Assembly (NCBI GenBank): GCA_944362765.1
Contig: CALVTP010000010.1
Coordinates: forward strand, 1 to 41,373
Source: an uncultured Clostridia bacterium
Lineage (GTDB): Bacteria > Bacillota > Clostridia > Christensenellales > DTU072
DNA length: 41,373 nucleotides
Direction: 5' to 3'
The notes beneath the pieces are model-generated. The model saw only the letters and a program-made list of their open reading frames with translations. It was not told the origin of the DNA and did no database searches. Positions 16,961 through 26,200 of this stretch are shown here, in pieces. The position numbers and the translations under genes are program-made. The stretch's first letter is position 1, and each line of letters begins with the position of its first letter.

Positions 16961-18679
16961 ATGTTGAAATTCGACTCCCGCGATACGAGATATAAAAAGC
17001 CGTTCGGTGCCGTCAAAACTGGCGCAGAAGTCTATTTCAAATTCCCCGTCAGGGAGGAAGTGAATCCTTCCCGCGCGGCGCTCATCTACCGCGGGGCGAA
17101 GGAAGGACGACTGGAGCTTACGAGGTTTGGCGCAGCCGACGGCTTTGTCGTATTCACCGGGAAAATCGCTTTCGATACACCGGGCGTTTATTACTATCGT
17201 TTCGAAATCTACCGCGGCGGAGAGACGCTGTATGCGGGACGCGCGGGAGAGGACGGCAAAGCCAGCCTCGGCGAGTGGCTGAAGGAGTGGCAGCTGACCG
17301 TTTACGACGCCGGGTTCTCTGTCGCCGAATGGCTGAAAGGGCGGATAATTTACCACATTTTTCCGGACAGATTCTGCCGCGTCGAGGACGGTATCAGACC
17401 GTTATACGGCAAATTCAAAAGCTGGGGAAAAGAGCTGACGATATTCGACCCCGACGGCGTTTACCGCGCGAACGACTTCTACGGCGGTAATATAAAAGGG
17501 GTGCTGACGAGGCTCAGGTATTTAAAATCTCTCGGCGTGGGTGCCATCTATTTCAGTCCCGTTTTCGACTCACACTCCAACCATCGTTACGACACCGGCG
17601 ACTATATGCATATCGATCCGCTGTTCGGCACAGAGGAGGAGTTCAAAATGCTGATTTCAGAGTGCGAAAAGCTGGATATCGGCATAATTTTAGACGGAGT
17701 CTTCAACCACACCGGCGCGGACAGCATCTATTTCAACAAGTTCGGGCGCTACCCCGGAGTCGGCGCCTATCAATCGAAAGAGAGTCCTTATTACCCCTGG
17801 TACACCTTTACGAAATACCCCGACGAATACACTTCGTGGTGGGGAGTGACGGTAGTGCCGACGGTGAAAAGAGACTGCAAGGAGTTTTGGGATTTCATCG
17901 CCGGGGAGGGCGGAGTGCTGGAAAAATGGACGGCGCTCGGCGTAAAGGGGTGGCGTCTCGATGTAGCGGACGAGCTTTCTACGCCGTTTATCGAGTTGAT
18001 CCGCGAAAAAGTCAAGTCGATGGGGGACGTTGCGCTTATCGGAGAAGTCTGGGAGGACGCCAGCACCAAGATAAGCTACGGTGAAAAACGCAGCTATCTG
18101 TTCGGCAGGCAGCTCGACGGTACGATGAACTATCCGTTCAGGACGGCTATCCTGCGCCTTTTCAAAGACAGAAACGCTAAGGAGTTCGTCGATTCCGTCA
18201 TGACTATCGCCGAAAATTATCCCCATGACGCGCTCTTTCAATCGATGAGCCTTCTCGGAACGCACGACACCGTCAGGATCATTACCGCGTTGGGAGGCGA
18301 GCACAGCCTGAAAACCAAGACCGAGAGATTGAAATTCAGAATGTCCGACGGAGAGTACCGCGAGGCGGCAAGGAGATTGAAAGCCGCTTCGGCGATCCAA
18401 TACTTTCTGCCGGGGCTTCCGACGATATACTACGGCGACGAGATAGGGATGCAGGGTTATGAAGACCCGATAAACCGCCGTCCTTTCGCGTACGGGTTCG
18501 AAGACGTCGATATGTTGAAGCATTATCGTTATTTAGGAAGCGTCCACAAATATTTCCCGGAGGAATTTTCGATTGCGGCGCACGGCAACCTCCTTTCGAT
18601 AACCCGCGGCAGATTTACGCTGGATGTCCGCATGGACGACTTTTCCTACAAAGTGACGGAAGTCGGCGTCCGAAGCTGA
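16961..18679 (+). CDS. GH13 alpha-glucanase of the neopullulanase/cyclomaltodextrinase type
   Basis: The 572-residue enzyme has an N-terminal beta domain (about 1-115) resembling CBM34, then a GH13 barrel. Signatures are DGVFNHTG (245-252), GWRLDVADE with nucleophile Asp334, GEVWED with acid/base Glu362, and LLGTHDT with Asp436. A short C-terminal beta domain follows. No signal peptide is present, so it acts in the cytosol, probably on maltodextrins left by GlgP or on imported linear and branched oligosaccharides. Exact specificity (neopullulanase, maltogenic amylase or alpha-glucosidase) cannot be told from motifs. It follows glgP by 18 bases, with AGGGAG somewhat far (about 13 bases) from the ATG. 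A terminator at 18719-18744 closes the glycogen block. Confidence 0.9.
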   Translation: MLKFDSRDTRYKKPFGAVKTGAEVYFKFPVREEVNPSRAALIYRGAKEGRLELTRFGAADGFVVFTGKIAFDTPGVYYYRFEIYRGGETLYAGRAGEDGKASLGEWLKEWQLTVYDAGFSVAEWLKGRIIYHIFPDRFCRVEDGIRPLYGKFKSWGKELTIFDPDGVYRANDFYGGNIKGVLTRLRYLKSLGVGAIYFSPVFDSHSNHRYDTGDYMHIDPLFGTEEEFKMLISECEKLDIGIILDGVFNHTGADSIYFNKFGRYPGVGAYQSKESPYYPWYTFTKYPDEYTSWWGVTVVPTVKRDCKEFWDFIAGEGGVLEKWTALGVKGWRLDVADELSTPFIELIREKVKSMGDVALIGEVWEDASTKISYGEKRSYLFGRQLDGTMNYPFRTAILRLFKDRNAKEFVDSVMTIAENYPHDALFQSMSLLGTHDTVRIITALGGEHSLKTKTERLKFRMSDGEYREAARRLKAASAIQYFLPGLPTIYYGDEIGMQGYEDPINRRPFAYGFEDVDMLKHYRYLGSVHKYFPEEFSIAAHGNLLSITRGRFTLDVRMDDFSYKVTEVGVRS

Positions 18680-18718
18680 CAAACCCGGAAAGTAGAGTTC
18701 TCACGATAAAACGGAGAA

Positions 18719-18744
18719 ACCGCCCGGAAGGCGGTATTTTTTTG
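18719..18744 (+). terminator. terminator of the glgP-GH13 unit
   Basis: CCGCC and GGCGG pair across CGGAA (18720-18734), followed by TATTTTTTTG. It is a standard intrinsic terminator 40 bases after the GH13 stop. The remaining sequence up to 18841 contains no gene that I can support. Confidence 0.8.
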
Positions 18745-18841
18745 CGTCCGAGCTGCTATTCCGGGCGGCGGAGTCCGGAAGCGTATTCCCGAGCGGACGC
18801 GGAGAGTGCCCGAAAACCGAAGCTCAAGCCGGGAAAACCGT

Positions 18842-18872
18842 AACAAAACGCCCGCCTTTTCCCGGCGGGCGT
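18842..18872 (-). terminator. terminator of the acyl-CoA synthetase unit
   Basis: ACGCCCGCC (18848-18856) and GGCGGGCGT (18864-18872) form a perfect 9-bp stem with a 7-base loop. On the minus strand TTTTGTT follows. It lies 35 bases past the stop at 18908. Confidence 0.85.
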
Positions 18873-18907
18873 CACATAGATAACGTTTTAAATTACAGGC
18901 ATTAAGC

Positions 18908-20605
18908 TTACTCGTCCTTGAATACGAATGAGGATTCGCGGTTCAATTTGGCTTTTGCCATGTCGCGGAGCACGAATTTTTGAATCTTTCCCGAAGCCGT
19001 CATCGGCATCTGATCGATAAATTCGACGTACGACGGCACCTTGTGCCGCGCCATGTTGTTTGCGACGTAGGTCTGAATATCCTTTTCGGTGACGGAGCTT
19101 CCCTGCCGCTTTATGATAAAAGCGTAGGCCTCCTCACCGTACTTTTCGGAGGGTACTCCCACTATCTGCACGTCGACGACGTCGGGATGCGTATAGATGA
19201 AGTCTTCGATTTCTTTCGGGAAGATGTTCTCGCCGCCGCGGATTATCATATCCTTTATGCGTCCGGTGATTCTGTAATAGCCGTCGGGGTCGCGTATCGC
19301 AAGGTCGCCGGTATGCAGCCAACCGTCCTTATCGATAGCCGCCGCGGTAGCCTCGGGCATCTTGTAGTAGCCCTTCATGACGTTGTAGCCGCGTACGACG
19401 AATTCACCCGGTGTTCCGTCGGGAAGGTCTTCTCCGGTATCCGGATCGACGATTTTGGTATCCATAAACGGCATTTCCTTGCCGACAGTGTTGACTCTTG
19501 TCTCCAAAGGATCGTCCACCGTGGTCATCGTGCATGCGGGGGAAGCTTCTGTCTGACCGTAGGTGATGGTGATCTCCGGCATATGCATTTTGTCAATGAC
19601 GTCGCGCATGACTTTGACGGGGCAGGGGGAACCCGCCATGATGCCCGTCCTGAGGCTGGAAAAATCGTATTTGGCGAAATCACGGTGTTCCAACACTCTT
19701 ATAAACATTGTGGGGACGCCGTGGACGGCGGTGCACTTTTCGTACTCGACGGCGTGCATGACCTTCATCGGAGTATACCACAGCAAGGGTACCATCGCCG
19801 CACCGTGGGTGACCGCAGCCATGATTGCGAGCACCATTCCGAAGCAATGGAAGAAGGGGACCGGTATGCAAAGTTTATCCTTCGAGGTGAACTTCATACA
19901 GTCGCCGATGGCTTTTCCGTTGTTGACGATGTTGTTATGGGTCAGCATGACCCCCTTCGGGAAGCCCGTCGTACCGGAGGTGTATTGCATATTGACGACG
20001 TCGTCCGGGTCTATGGAGTGTTTCAGCGCGTTAAACTCTTCGTTACCGATAAGGACGCCGAAATAGGGGATCTGCGACCAGTTATACATGCCGTCGTACC
20101 AATTGTCAAGGGAGACGACGTATCTGAGATAGGGGAGGCGTTCGTTATGGAGTTCTCCCGGTTTCGAAGTCTTCAATTCGGGGCAGACCGAGTAGATTAT
20201 CTTTTCGCAGTCGATGTCCTTTATGCCGTCGCATATGAACAGCGCCTTGGAATCGGAGTTCGACAACAGATACTCCAGCTCCGCTTCCTTGTAGTTGGTG
20301 TTGACAGTGACGAGTACAGCGCCTATTCTTGCCGTAGCAAAGAACAACACCAGCCACTCGGGATAGTTCGTTGCCCAGATAGCCACGTGATCGCCTTTGC
20401 CGATGCCCATACCGAGGAGCCCCTTGGCGTATTTATCGACCTCTTTGTTGAATTCGTAATAAGTGCGGGTGTAGTTGACTTCTATGTACTTGACCGCAAG
20501 CTTTGTGGGATACTTTTTGGCGATGCTGCTGAGCATATCGCCGACGGTGATGTTCATCAATTTTTCGTTACTTTTTTCTTTTTCCATAGTTACTTTATTT
20601 TCCAT
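18908..20605 (-). CDS. AMP-forming acyl-CoA synthetase (fatty or medium-chain acid CoA ligase)
   Basis: This ANL-family enzyme activates a carboxylic acid with ATP and joins it to CoA. The 565-residue protein has the AMP-binding P-loop MQYTSGTTGFPKGVMLTHNN, the A5 block ITYGQTEASPACTM, the hinge GRIKDMIIRGGENIFP, and the catalytic lysine in MTASGKIQKF near the C-terminus. The acid specificity is not visible; close relatives are annotated as medium- or long-chain acid ligases. The frame stays open to 20806, but that would overlap phoA, so the ATG at 20605 (MENKVTMEK) is preferred; a second ATG at 20587 is possible. Neither has a clear ribosome site. phoA ends 40 bases upstream on the same strand, so they probably share an mRNA. 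Confidence 0.9.
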   Translation of the reverse strand: MENKVTMEKEKSNEKLMNITVGDMLSSIAKKYPTKLAVKYIEVNYTRTYYEFNKEVDKYAKGLLGMGIGKGDHVAIWATNYPEWLVLFFATARIGAVLVTVNTNYKEAELEYLLSNSDSKALFICDGIKDIDCEKIIYSVCPELKTSKPGELHNERLPYLRYVVSLDNWYDGMYNWSQIPYFGVLIGNEEFNALKHSIDPDDVVNMQYTSGTTGFPKGVMLTHNNIVNNGKAIGDCMKFTSKDKLCIPVPFFHCFGMVLAIMAAVTHGAAMVPLLWYTPMKVMHAVEYEKCTAVHGVPTMFIRVLEHRDFAKYDFSSLRTGIMAGSPCPVKVMRDVIDKMHMPEITITYGQTEASPACTMTTVDDPLETRVNTVGKEMPFMDTKIVDPDTGEDLPDGTPGEFVVRGYNVMKGYYKMPEATAAAIDKDGWLHTGDLAIRDPDGYYRITGRIKDMIIRGGENIFPKEIEDFIYTHPDVVDVQIVGVPSEKYGEEAYAFIIKRQGSSVTEKDIQTYVANNMARHKVPSYVEFIDQMPMTASGKIQKFVLRDMAKAKLNRESSFVFKDE

Positions 20606-20645
20606 ATCTTTATGAATAGTCGGGTGCCGATCCGGGAGCCGATCA

Positions 20646-21878
20646 TTAATGTAAAAGCCATTGTGAGAGCAGACGGAAGATGTCGGTATTGTCGATTTCT
20701 TCGGGGATATCCATCTTGACGGAGTAATTGATTTCGAGGTACTCCGTTTTCGGCTCTTCTCCTTCGGCGGGAGCGGCTGGTTGCGCAAGTTCGCTGCCGG
20801 TGGCATAGATGAAGTACTTGACGTTTGCCGAGGTGTGCCCCGTCTTAGTGAACCAACCGTTGCTGGTAGCGTAGTCCGTCAGAGCCTCTCTCGCATTCTG
20901 CTTAGCGGTGCCGGAGTCCGTATCTTCGAACTTCGGAATTTTCAGTCCGCCCGTTTCGTGATCTGCGGTGACCATGACGACGGTTTCGCCGTTCTCCTGC
21001 GCCCAGTTGCGGCAGGTGCTGACGGCTGCGTCGAAAGCGGTGAGCTCGGCAAGCATCGATTCCATATCGTTGTCGTGCGAAGCGGAGTCTATCTTGCTGC
21101 CTTCAACTATCAGAAGGAAGCCGTTTTCGTTGTTCGCCGACAGCTTTTTCAGCGCGGTGCCGGTCAGAGAGTTCAGAGTGTTGCTTCCGACGGTCTGTAT
21201 GGCGCCGTCGTCTAAAAGCCCGTAGACGCTCTCCTTCGAAGAGCCGGCGATTTCGTTGAATGACGTGCAAAGATCGCGGGTGTCGGAGGGGATCTCTCCT
21301 TTCAGCGCGTCCATCGCCTCATCCGTCAGACCGAACAGAACGTCCAGCCCGAAATCTACAATCTGCCTTGCTATCTCGGCGGTGTCGCCGCGATCCTTGG
21401 CGTGAGATACGAACGCCGCCGGAGTGGCGTCGGTCACCGGTTTCGTGACGACTATTCCCACCTTTTTGCCGGCTTCCTTTGCCATTTCCGCAATTGTTTC
21501 GAGGTTTTTGCCGTCTTTATAGGAGATCCTGCCGTTGTAGGTTTTGACGCCCGTCGCCATAGCCGTGGCTGCGGCAGCGGAATCGGTGGCACCGGGCGTC
21601 AGGGATCTCGTCATTACTTCTCCGATAACGCCGAAGCGTTCCATATTCAGCTTGTTGCTTCTGTAAATGTTTCCCGCCTCGATGTGATTTTCGCCCATGC
21701 CGTCGCCGATAAGAAGAATGACGTTTTTGGGAGTTGCGGAAGATTCGGGATAGACTCCGGAATCGACGTAGTTCAGCGCGAACAGCACCGCCGCGGTTGC
21801 GAGAGTCACCACTGAAATGACGGCGACTATTATTAGAAGTAACCTGTTTTGTTTTTTTCTGTCGACAGCTTTTGCCAT
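20646..21878 (-). CDS. phoA: membrane-anchored alkaline phosphatase
   Basis: This is a metal-dependent phosphomonoesterase of the PhoA superfamily. The 410-residue protein has one N-terminal membrane helix (about 12-35) without a clear cleavage site, so it is probably tethered outside the cell. It then has VILLIGDGMG with metal ligand Asp59, the nucleophile motif GATDSAAAATA with Ser100, TPAAFVSHAKDRGD, EGSKIDSASHDND, VTADHETGGL and KTGHTSANV. These cover the expected zinc and magnesium ligands. The ATG is preceded by AAAGGAGC. It follows the acetyltransferase gene by 46 bases and precedes the acyl-CoA synthetase. A sodium/phosphate cotransporter lies elsewhere in the window, but no Pho-box is visible. 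Confidence 0.93.
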   Translation of the reverse strand: MAKAVDRKKQNRLLLIIVAVISVVTLATAAVLFALNYVDSGVYPESSATPKNVILLIGDGMGENHIEAGNIYRSNKLNMERFGVIGEVMTRSLTPGATDSAAAATAMATGVKTYNGRISYKDGKNLETIAEMAKEAGKKVGIVVTKPVTDATPAAFVSHAKDRGDTAEIARQIVDFGLDVLFGLTDEAMDALKGEIPSDTRDLCTSFNEIAGSSKESVYGLLDDGAIQTVGSNTLNSLTGTALKKLSANNENGFLLIVEGSKIDSASHDNDMESMLAELTAFDAAVSTCRNWAQENGETVVMVTADHETGGLKIPKFEDTDSGTAKQNAREALTDYATSNGWFTKTGHTSANVKYFIYATGSELAQPAAPAEGEEPKTEYLEINYSVKMDIPEEIDNTDIFRLLSQWLLH

Positions 21879-21914
21879 GATTTGCTCCTTTACTGCCCCG
21901 CGCGGGTGAAATTA

Positions 21915-21939
21915 TTCGAAAAAATCAATATTTTTCGAA
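21915..21939 (-). terminator. hairpin across the acetyltransferase stop codon
   Basis: TTCGAAAAA and TTTTTCGAA form a 9-bp stem whose 6-to-7-base loop contains the stop codon of the acetyltransferase gene. The stem carries its own T stretch, so it could act as a weak terminator or attenuator before phoA. Downstream sequence (ATAATTTC) is only partly T-rich. Confidence 0.4.
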
Positions 21940-22896
21940 CAGCGCGAGGTTGTATTCGGGAAAGAGTTCCTTCAAAGGGCTGAACGGATACTTTTTCCCT
22001 TGTCCGAGAGCGGTTCTCATCAGTTCCCCTTCCGTCAGCGTATAAGCTTCGCCTTCGGCTTCGTTCAACTCGGTGATCCGCCCCTTATTTACTTTGATTT
22101 CGTACGTCTTACCGCTTAACGAAAAGCGCGCGTTTAATGTAACTCCCCGCTTGGGGAGAAGTCGCAACAAACCGCCCGCATTCAACAGCTTTCCCATCGA
22201 ATAGCCTTCGCCTTCCCGGGAAGGAAGCGGTATCCTGAAACCCGAGAGTTCCTTTACGCCGTCGAAGGCGTCGGGGGTGGTGAAACAGGCTTCGACGATT
22301 TTTCCGTCGTCGAACAATACGTATGCGTTTGGGATACCGTTTCTTGAAATAAGGTAACCCGAACCGCAAACTTTTGTAAACATTTCAATGACTGCTTTTT
22401 GCTCGGACGGAGAACGCAGAACATGCCCCGGGAAAGCTTTCTGCCACTCTGCAAGCACCCGGTAACAAGCTTCCCAATCGTCCGTTATAAGCTTCTTGAT
22501 TTCGTAATTTCCGCCGTATGGCGCGGGGTAAAATCCGCCCATAAAGTTAATATCCGTAAACCCCAGCCGGGAGTAAAAATCGTGGTTGAAAGGGTGGAGC
22601 ATTACGAAGGGATATCCCTCCTTTTCCAATGTCGCCGAGACTAAGCCGATCAGTTCGCGGCAGTGACCTTTCCGCCTTGCGTCGGCTCTGGTCGCGATGC
22701 CGGTGAGGAAGGGGATTTCCGTGACCGAGCCGAAAATGTCCGCCGACAGAATCTTGACGTATGCCGCGGCGACTATGCCTTTTTCGTCGGAGCGGGTGAA
22801 AGCGCGCGCCGGGACATGCCCGAAAAAGTAGTCGGCGTAGGCTTCGTCGCCCGGGAAAGAGGCTATATGCAATTTTTTCAGCTCTTCGGTATGCAT
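21925..22896 (-). CDS. Eis-like GNAT N-acetyltransferase
   Basis: The 323-residue protein has an N-terminal GNAT fold with the acetyl-CoA loop ATRADARRKGHCRELI (about 67-82) and HPFNHDFYSRLGF. A second, weaker GNAT-like half follows (LITDDWEACYRVLAEW, then PNAYVLFDDGKIVEACF), and the C-terminal domain (GLLRLLPKRGVTLNARF) resembles a sterol-carrier-like fold. This three-part arrangement is that of Eis and related multi-acetylating transferases. The substrate is unknown; some relatives modify aminoglycosides. The ATG has no ribosome site and sits 8 bases after a -10 box, so the mRNA should be leaderless or nearly so. It heads a likely three-gene unit with phoA and the acyl-CoA synthetase. Confidence 0.82.
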   Translation of the reverse strand: MHTEELKKLHIASFPGDEAYADYFFGHVPARAFTRSDEKGIVAAAYVKILSADIFGSVTEIPFLTGIATRADARRKGHCRELIGLVSATLEKEGYPFVMLHPFNHDFYSRLGFTDINFMGGFYPAPYGGNYEIKKLITDDWEACYRVLAEWQKAFPGHVLRSPSEQKAVIEMFTKVCGSGYLISRNGIPNAYVLFDDGKIVEACFTTPDAFDGVKELSGFRIPLPSREGEGYSMGKLLNAGGLLRLLPKRGVTLNARFSLSGKTYEIKVNKGRITELNEAEGEAYTLTEGELMRTALGQGKKYPFSPLKELFPEYNLALFEKY

Positions 22897-22904
22897 ACAT
22901 CGTT

Positions 22905-22933
22905 ATTTTAGCAAAAGGCTCCCCGTTTGACAA
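22905..22933 (-). promoter_or_regulatory. promoter of the acetyltransferase-phoA unit, near-leaderless
   Basis: On the minus strand TTGTCA (22928-22933), a 17-bp spacer ending in TGC, and TAAAAT (22905-22910) form a sigma-A promoter with an extended -10. The ATG at 22896 lies 8 bases after the -10 box, leaving a leader of about 0-2 bases. Confidence 0.7.
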
Positions 22934-23125
22934 GCGATTTACCTTTTTTTCCGTTCCGCACGCGCGATTATAGAGAGATGACGGGGCGGATCGCCGTCAA
23001 AAGTCCGACACTCGACATAAAAGCGCCCGAAAACTGCGTGAAACGGCGTCGGCTATATCGGTTTTGCGGTGCAGCGCCCGCTCACGCCCGGGCGATAAAT
23101 ATATAGTAAAAAGGCGCCGCCGCGC
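22934..23125. other. non-coding spacer between divergent units
   Basis: Together with its flanking promoters this spacer separates divergent genes by about 313 bases. It is GC-rich in the middle (including CGCCCG and CGGGCG, which can pair at about 23080-23095). I see no coding frame with protein character, no tRNA and no known riboswitch here. Confidence 0.5.
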
Positions 23126-23153
23126 TTGCAATGCGGGGAGCATTTGTTATAAT
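23126..23153 (+). promoter_or_regulatory. promoter of the 2831-residue lipoprotein gene
   Basis: TTGCAA (23126-23131), a 16-bp spacer and a perfect TATAAT (23148-23153) preceded by TGT (an extended -10) lie 56 bases before the ATG. The leader carries GGAAG ahead of the start. Confidence 0.75.
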
Positions 23154-23209
23154 AAATGTGTATATATATTGCGGGCGCGTAATATATAAATAAATTCCGG
23201 AAGTAAAAG

Positions 23210-26200
23210 ATGAAAAAAAAGTGCGCGTTGATCTTAATGCTGATTTTGGCGGGAGTTGCATTGCTTACGGCATGCAACGAACCCGTAGAGGTGGAATCGA
23301 TAGCCATTTCCGAAGAGGCGGAATTCAAAACCGACTACATAGTGGGCGAAGAGCTCGATTTAACGGGCATATTGCTGACCGTCACGCGCACGGACGGTAC
23401 GGCTTACAATGTCTTTGCCGAGGACATAAAGCAGGATCTGAGGATTTTGAACTTTTCGACGTCGCGCCCCGCCGAGAAGGTCACCGTCATGCTCGAATAC
23501 AAGAAGGTCAGGACTTCTTTTGATATAGTCGTCAGAACCGACGAAGAGGGGGCGCTGCGCTACACCGTCACCTTCCACTCGATGGGCGGCAGCGAAGTGG
23601 AGCCGCAGGCGGTACCCGCCTATTCGCTGGCGACGGAGCCGACTGCGCCTGTCATGGAGGGGTACGCTTTCAAGGGCTGGTACACCGAAACCACGTTCAA
23701 CAACATTTTCAATTTTTCGACGATGAACATCACGTCGGACATTACTCTCTACGCCAGATGGGCGGAGCTTCACTCCGTCACGTTCTACGCTCTGAAAGAG
23801 GGGATAGATCCGGAAGATCCGGTTGCGGGAGGCAATCCCGATAACTACGTTTTATTGCAGACCACCGAAGTCCCGGAAGGCGACGCCTTCACCGCCGTAC
23901 CCGCCGTTCCCACGATAGAAGGCTTCGAAGGCTCCTGGGACAGGAATGTTTTCTCGGCGGTTAACGGCGATATCGAAGTTTATCCCGAATATACTCCCGT
24001 TTACTATACCGTTTCGTTCGTGGCAAGGGTCGGGGATGAAGAGGTGAGCCTCGGCGACCCGCTCTCAGTGCGTTCCGGCACAGAACTGAGTGAAGAAGGG
24101 GAGTATGCCGAAAATATAGCCGAGTTTGCCGAGTATGCCGACCAGATTGAAGTCGAAGGCAGAGTCTTTACCGGCAACTGGTACCCCGCTCTTCCGCTTA
24201 CCGTGACTTCGAACATAACCATTTCAGCCGATTTCGGCTACAAATATCATTTGGTCACGTTAAAATGGAATTACGAAACCGATAACGAAAATTACAAAAC
24301 GGTGTCCGTCCAACACGGGCTGGCGCTGACGGAGGAGGCGGCGGGCGCTCCGGAGCGGGACGGTTACGTCTTTGACGGCTGGTATACCACCACCGAATGC
24401 AGCGAGGAGTGGAACTTTACGAACACCGTCACGGATGACGTCACTTTATATGCGGGCTGGCGGGAACTCAGGTACGTCGATTATTACATTCCGAGCGGGC
24501 TCGATTACGACGAGGAGCCGGAGTTGGACGAAGAAAATTCCTTCGTAACGGGAGGGGTCACGTACTATCTCTATCTGAGGCGCGAGGTGCCCGACGGCTC
24601 CGGCGTCTCGCCGGAGAGCATTCCTCAGGCGACGGGATATTCCGGGACGTGGCACTATTATGTGAACGGCGCCGACGGCGGTCCGTTCAACGGCGTGCAG
24701 GAGCTGACGGAAGACGTGCGCGTCTATGCGCTGTATACTCCGAACCTCTATGCCGTCAACTTTATTTCCGATAGCGAGACCGTAGCTTCTCTTGAGGTGC
24801 CGTACAACCAAACGATCCCCGCATCGGGGATCCCCGGGGATCCTTCAAGGAACGGGTATACCTTCCTTAACTGGGCGTTGAGCGGCGAAGCAGTGGACTT
24901 CGATAATTACAGGATAACTTCCGACGTCAACTTCACGGCGCAATTTACGCCGAACGTCTATGTGGTGGAATTCTACTGTTATCCCGGTTCCGACGTGGCG
25001 GACGAAACTTCGGAAGTAACTTACGACAGGACGTTTTCGTTCCCCTCCGTAACTTATCAGGACCACAGGCTGAGCGGCTGGTTTGCGCAAAAAAATTACT
25101 CGGACGGATCGGAGTGGCAGAGCGGAACGCCTCTGAATGCCGGGAATATCTCGGAACGAACCGGTTCGGAGGGTAATTTCGACATCCCGGGAACGACCGT
25201 ACTCAGGCTGTATGCAGGTTGGGTACGGCAGTACGACGTCACCTTCTACGACGACAATGACGAAATATTGAGTCAGATGACGGTGGACGCAGGCAGCGCC
25301 TTGAACGAAAGCGACGCTCCCGAAATATCCGGACGCGAAGGCTATAATGCCGTTTGGTACGATTTTACCGGTACGGATCTCGGCGGCGAGTATGAATTCG
25401 GTACGGTGTTGACGGGCGACATCGCATTAAAGATAGTCTACATTCCGATAAAATACACCGTCACATTCGATCTGCAGTTCAGGTATTCCGACAATAACGT
25501 CAAGGGAACTTACCGTTTGGAGGAGCGCACGTTGCAGGTATCGCACGGCGCTGAGATAGGCTCGGTGACGGGAGCCGACGGCATTCCCGCAGTGAATAAT
25601 CTCTCCGATACCGAGAAGGCGGCGCTTTTTGCGGGCACCGGCTACACAGCTATCCCCGAAGGGACGGAACTGAATTGGACGCATTCCGGCGGAGCTCAAA
25701 CCATCGCTTCAACGGTGATAGACGCCGCGGACGAAAACTTTACGGCATACGTTTATGTGGCATATTTCAATGTCGAATGGCGTTCCTCGGACGACCCGGG
25801 CGCGATAAACGATCAGATTTTAGATACTGCGGTAACGGAATTCGGCAAGCCGATTCCCGAATATAAAGGCTCCGATCAGCCGGTCAGCACCGGTGAGAAG
25901 TTCGAACGTTTCCAGGCGTACACGAAGGACGGAGAACAATACACGTCGACGGAAGTTTCCGAAGACCTCGTCATGCGCCCCGTCTTCAGCCCGATACTTT
26001 ACAATATCACTTTCAGGGCTCCCGGAAGTAACGACGCGCTTTCTCAATACGACGTCAACGGCGATAGCGAGGAACTCAACGCCAACGGCGCCGCGCAATA
26101 CGTTTACGGCGAAAAATTGTGGCTGACCGACGGAATAACGGGTCGGCATCCCGTGGTGGACTACGGCGCCGTCAGCGTGGTAGGCAGAGATATCACGGGT

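Noticed and set aside
18980..20719. 579-codon open frame opposite the acyl-CoA synthetase gene
   Set aside because: It is the antisense of a clear ANL enzyme gene; its product is rich in His, Val and Asp with no recognisable domain, and there is no ribosome site. Long antisense frames are common here because of the codon bias.
20606..20806. N-terminal extension of the acyl-CoA synthetase
   Set aside because: It would overlap the end of phoA and adds a low-complexity segment not found in the family.
22934..23125. Riboswitch or small RNA in the divergent spacer
   Set aside because: Only a weak 6-bp GC stem was found and no recognised consensus; the promoters at both edges explain the conserved-looking AT stretches.
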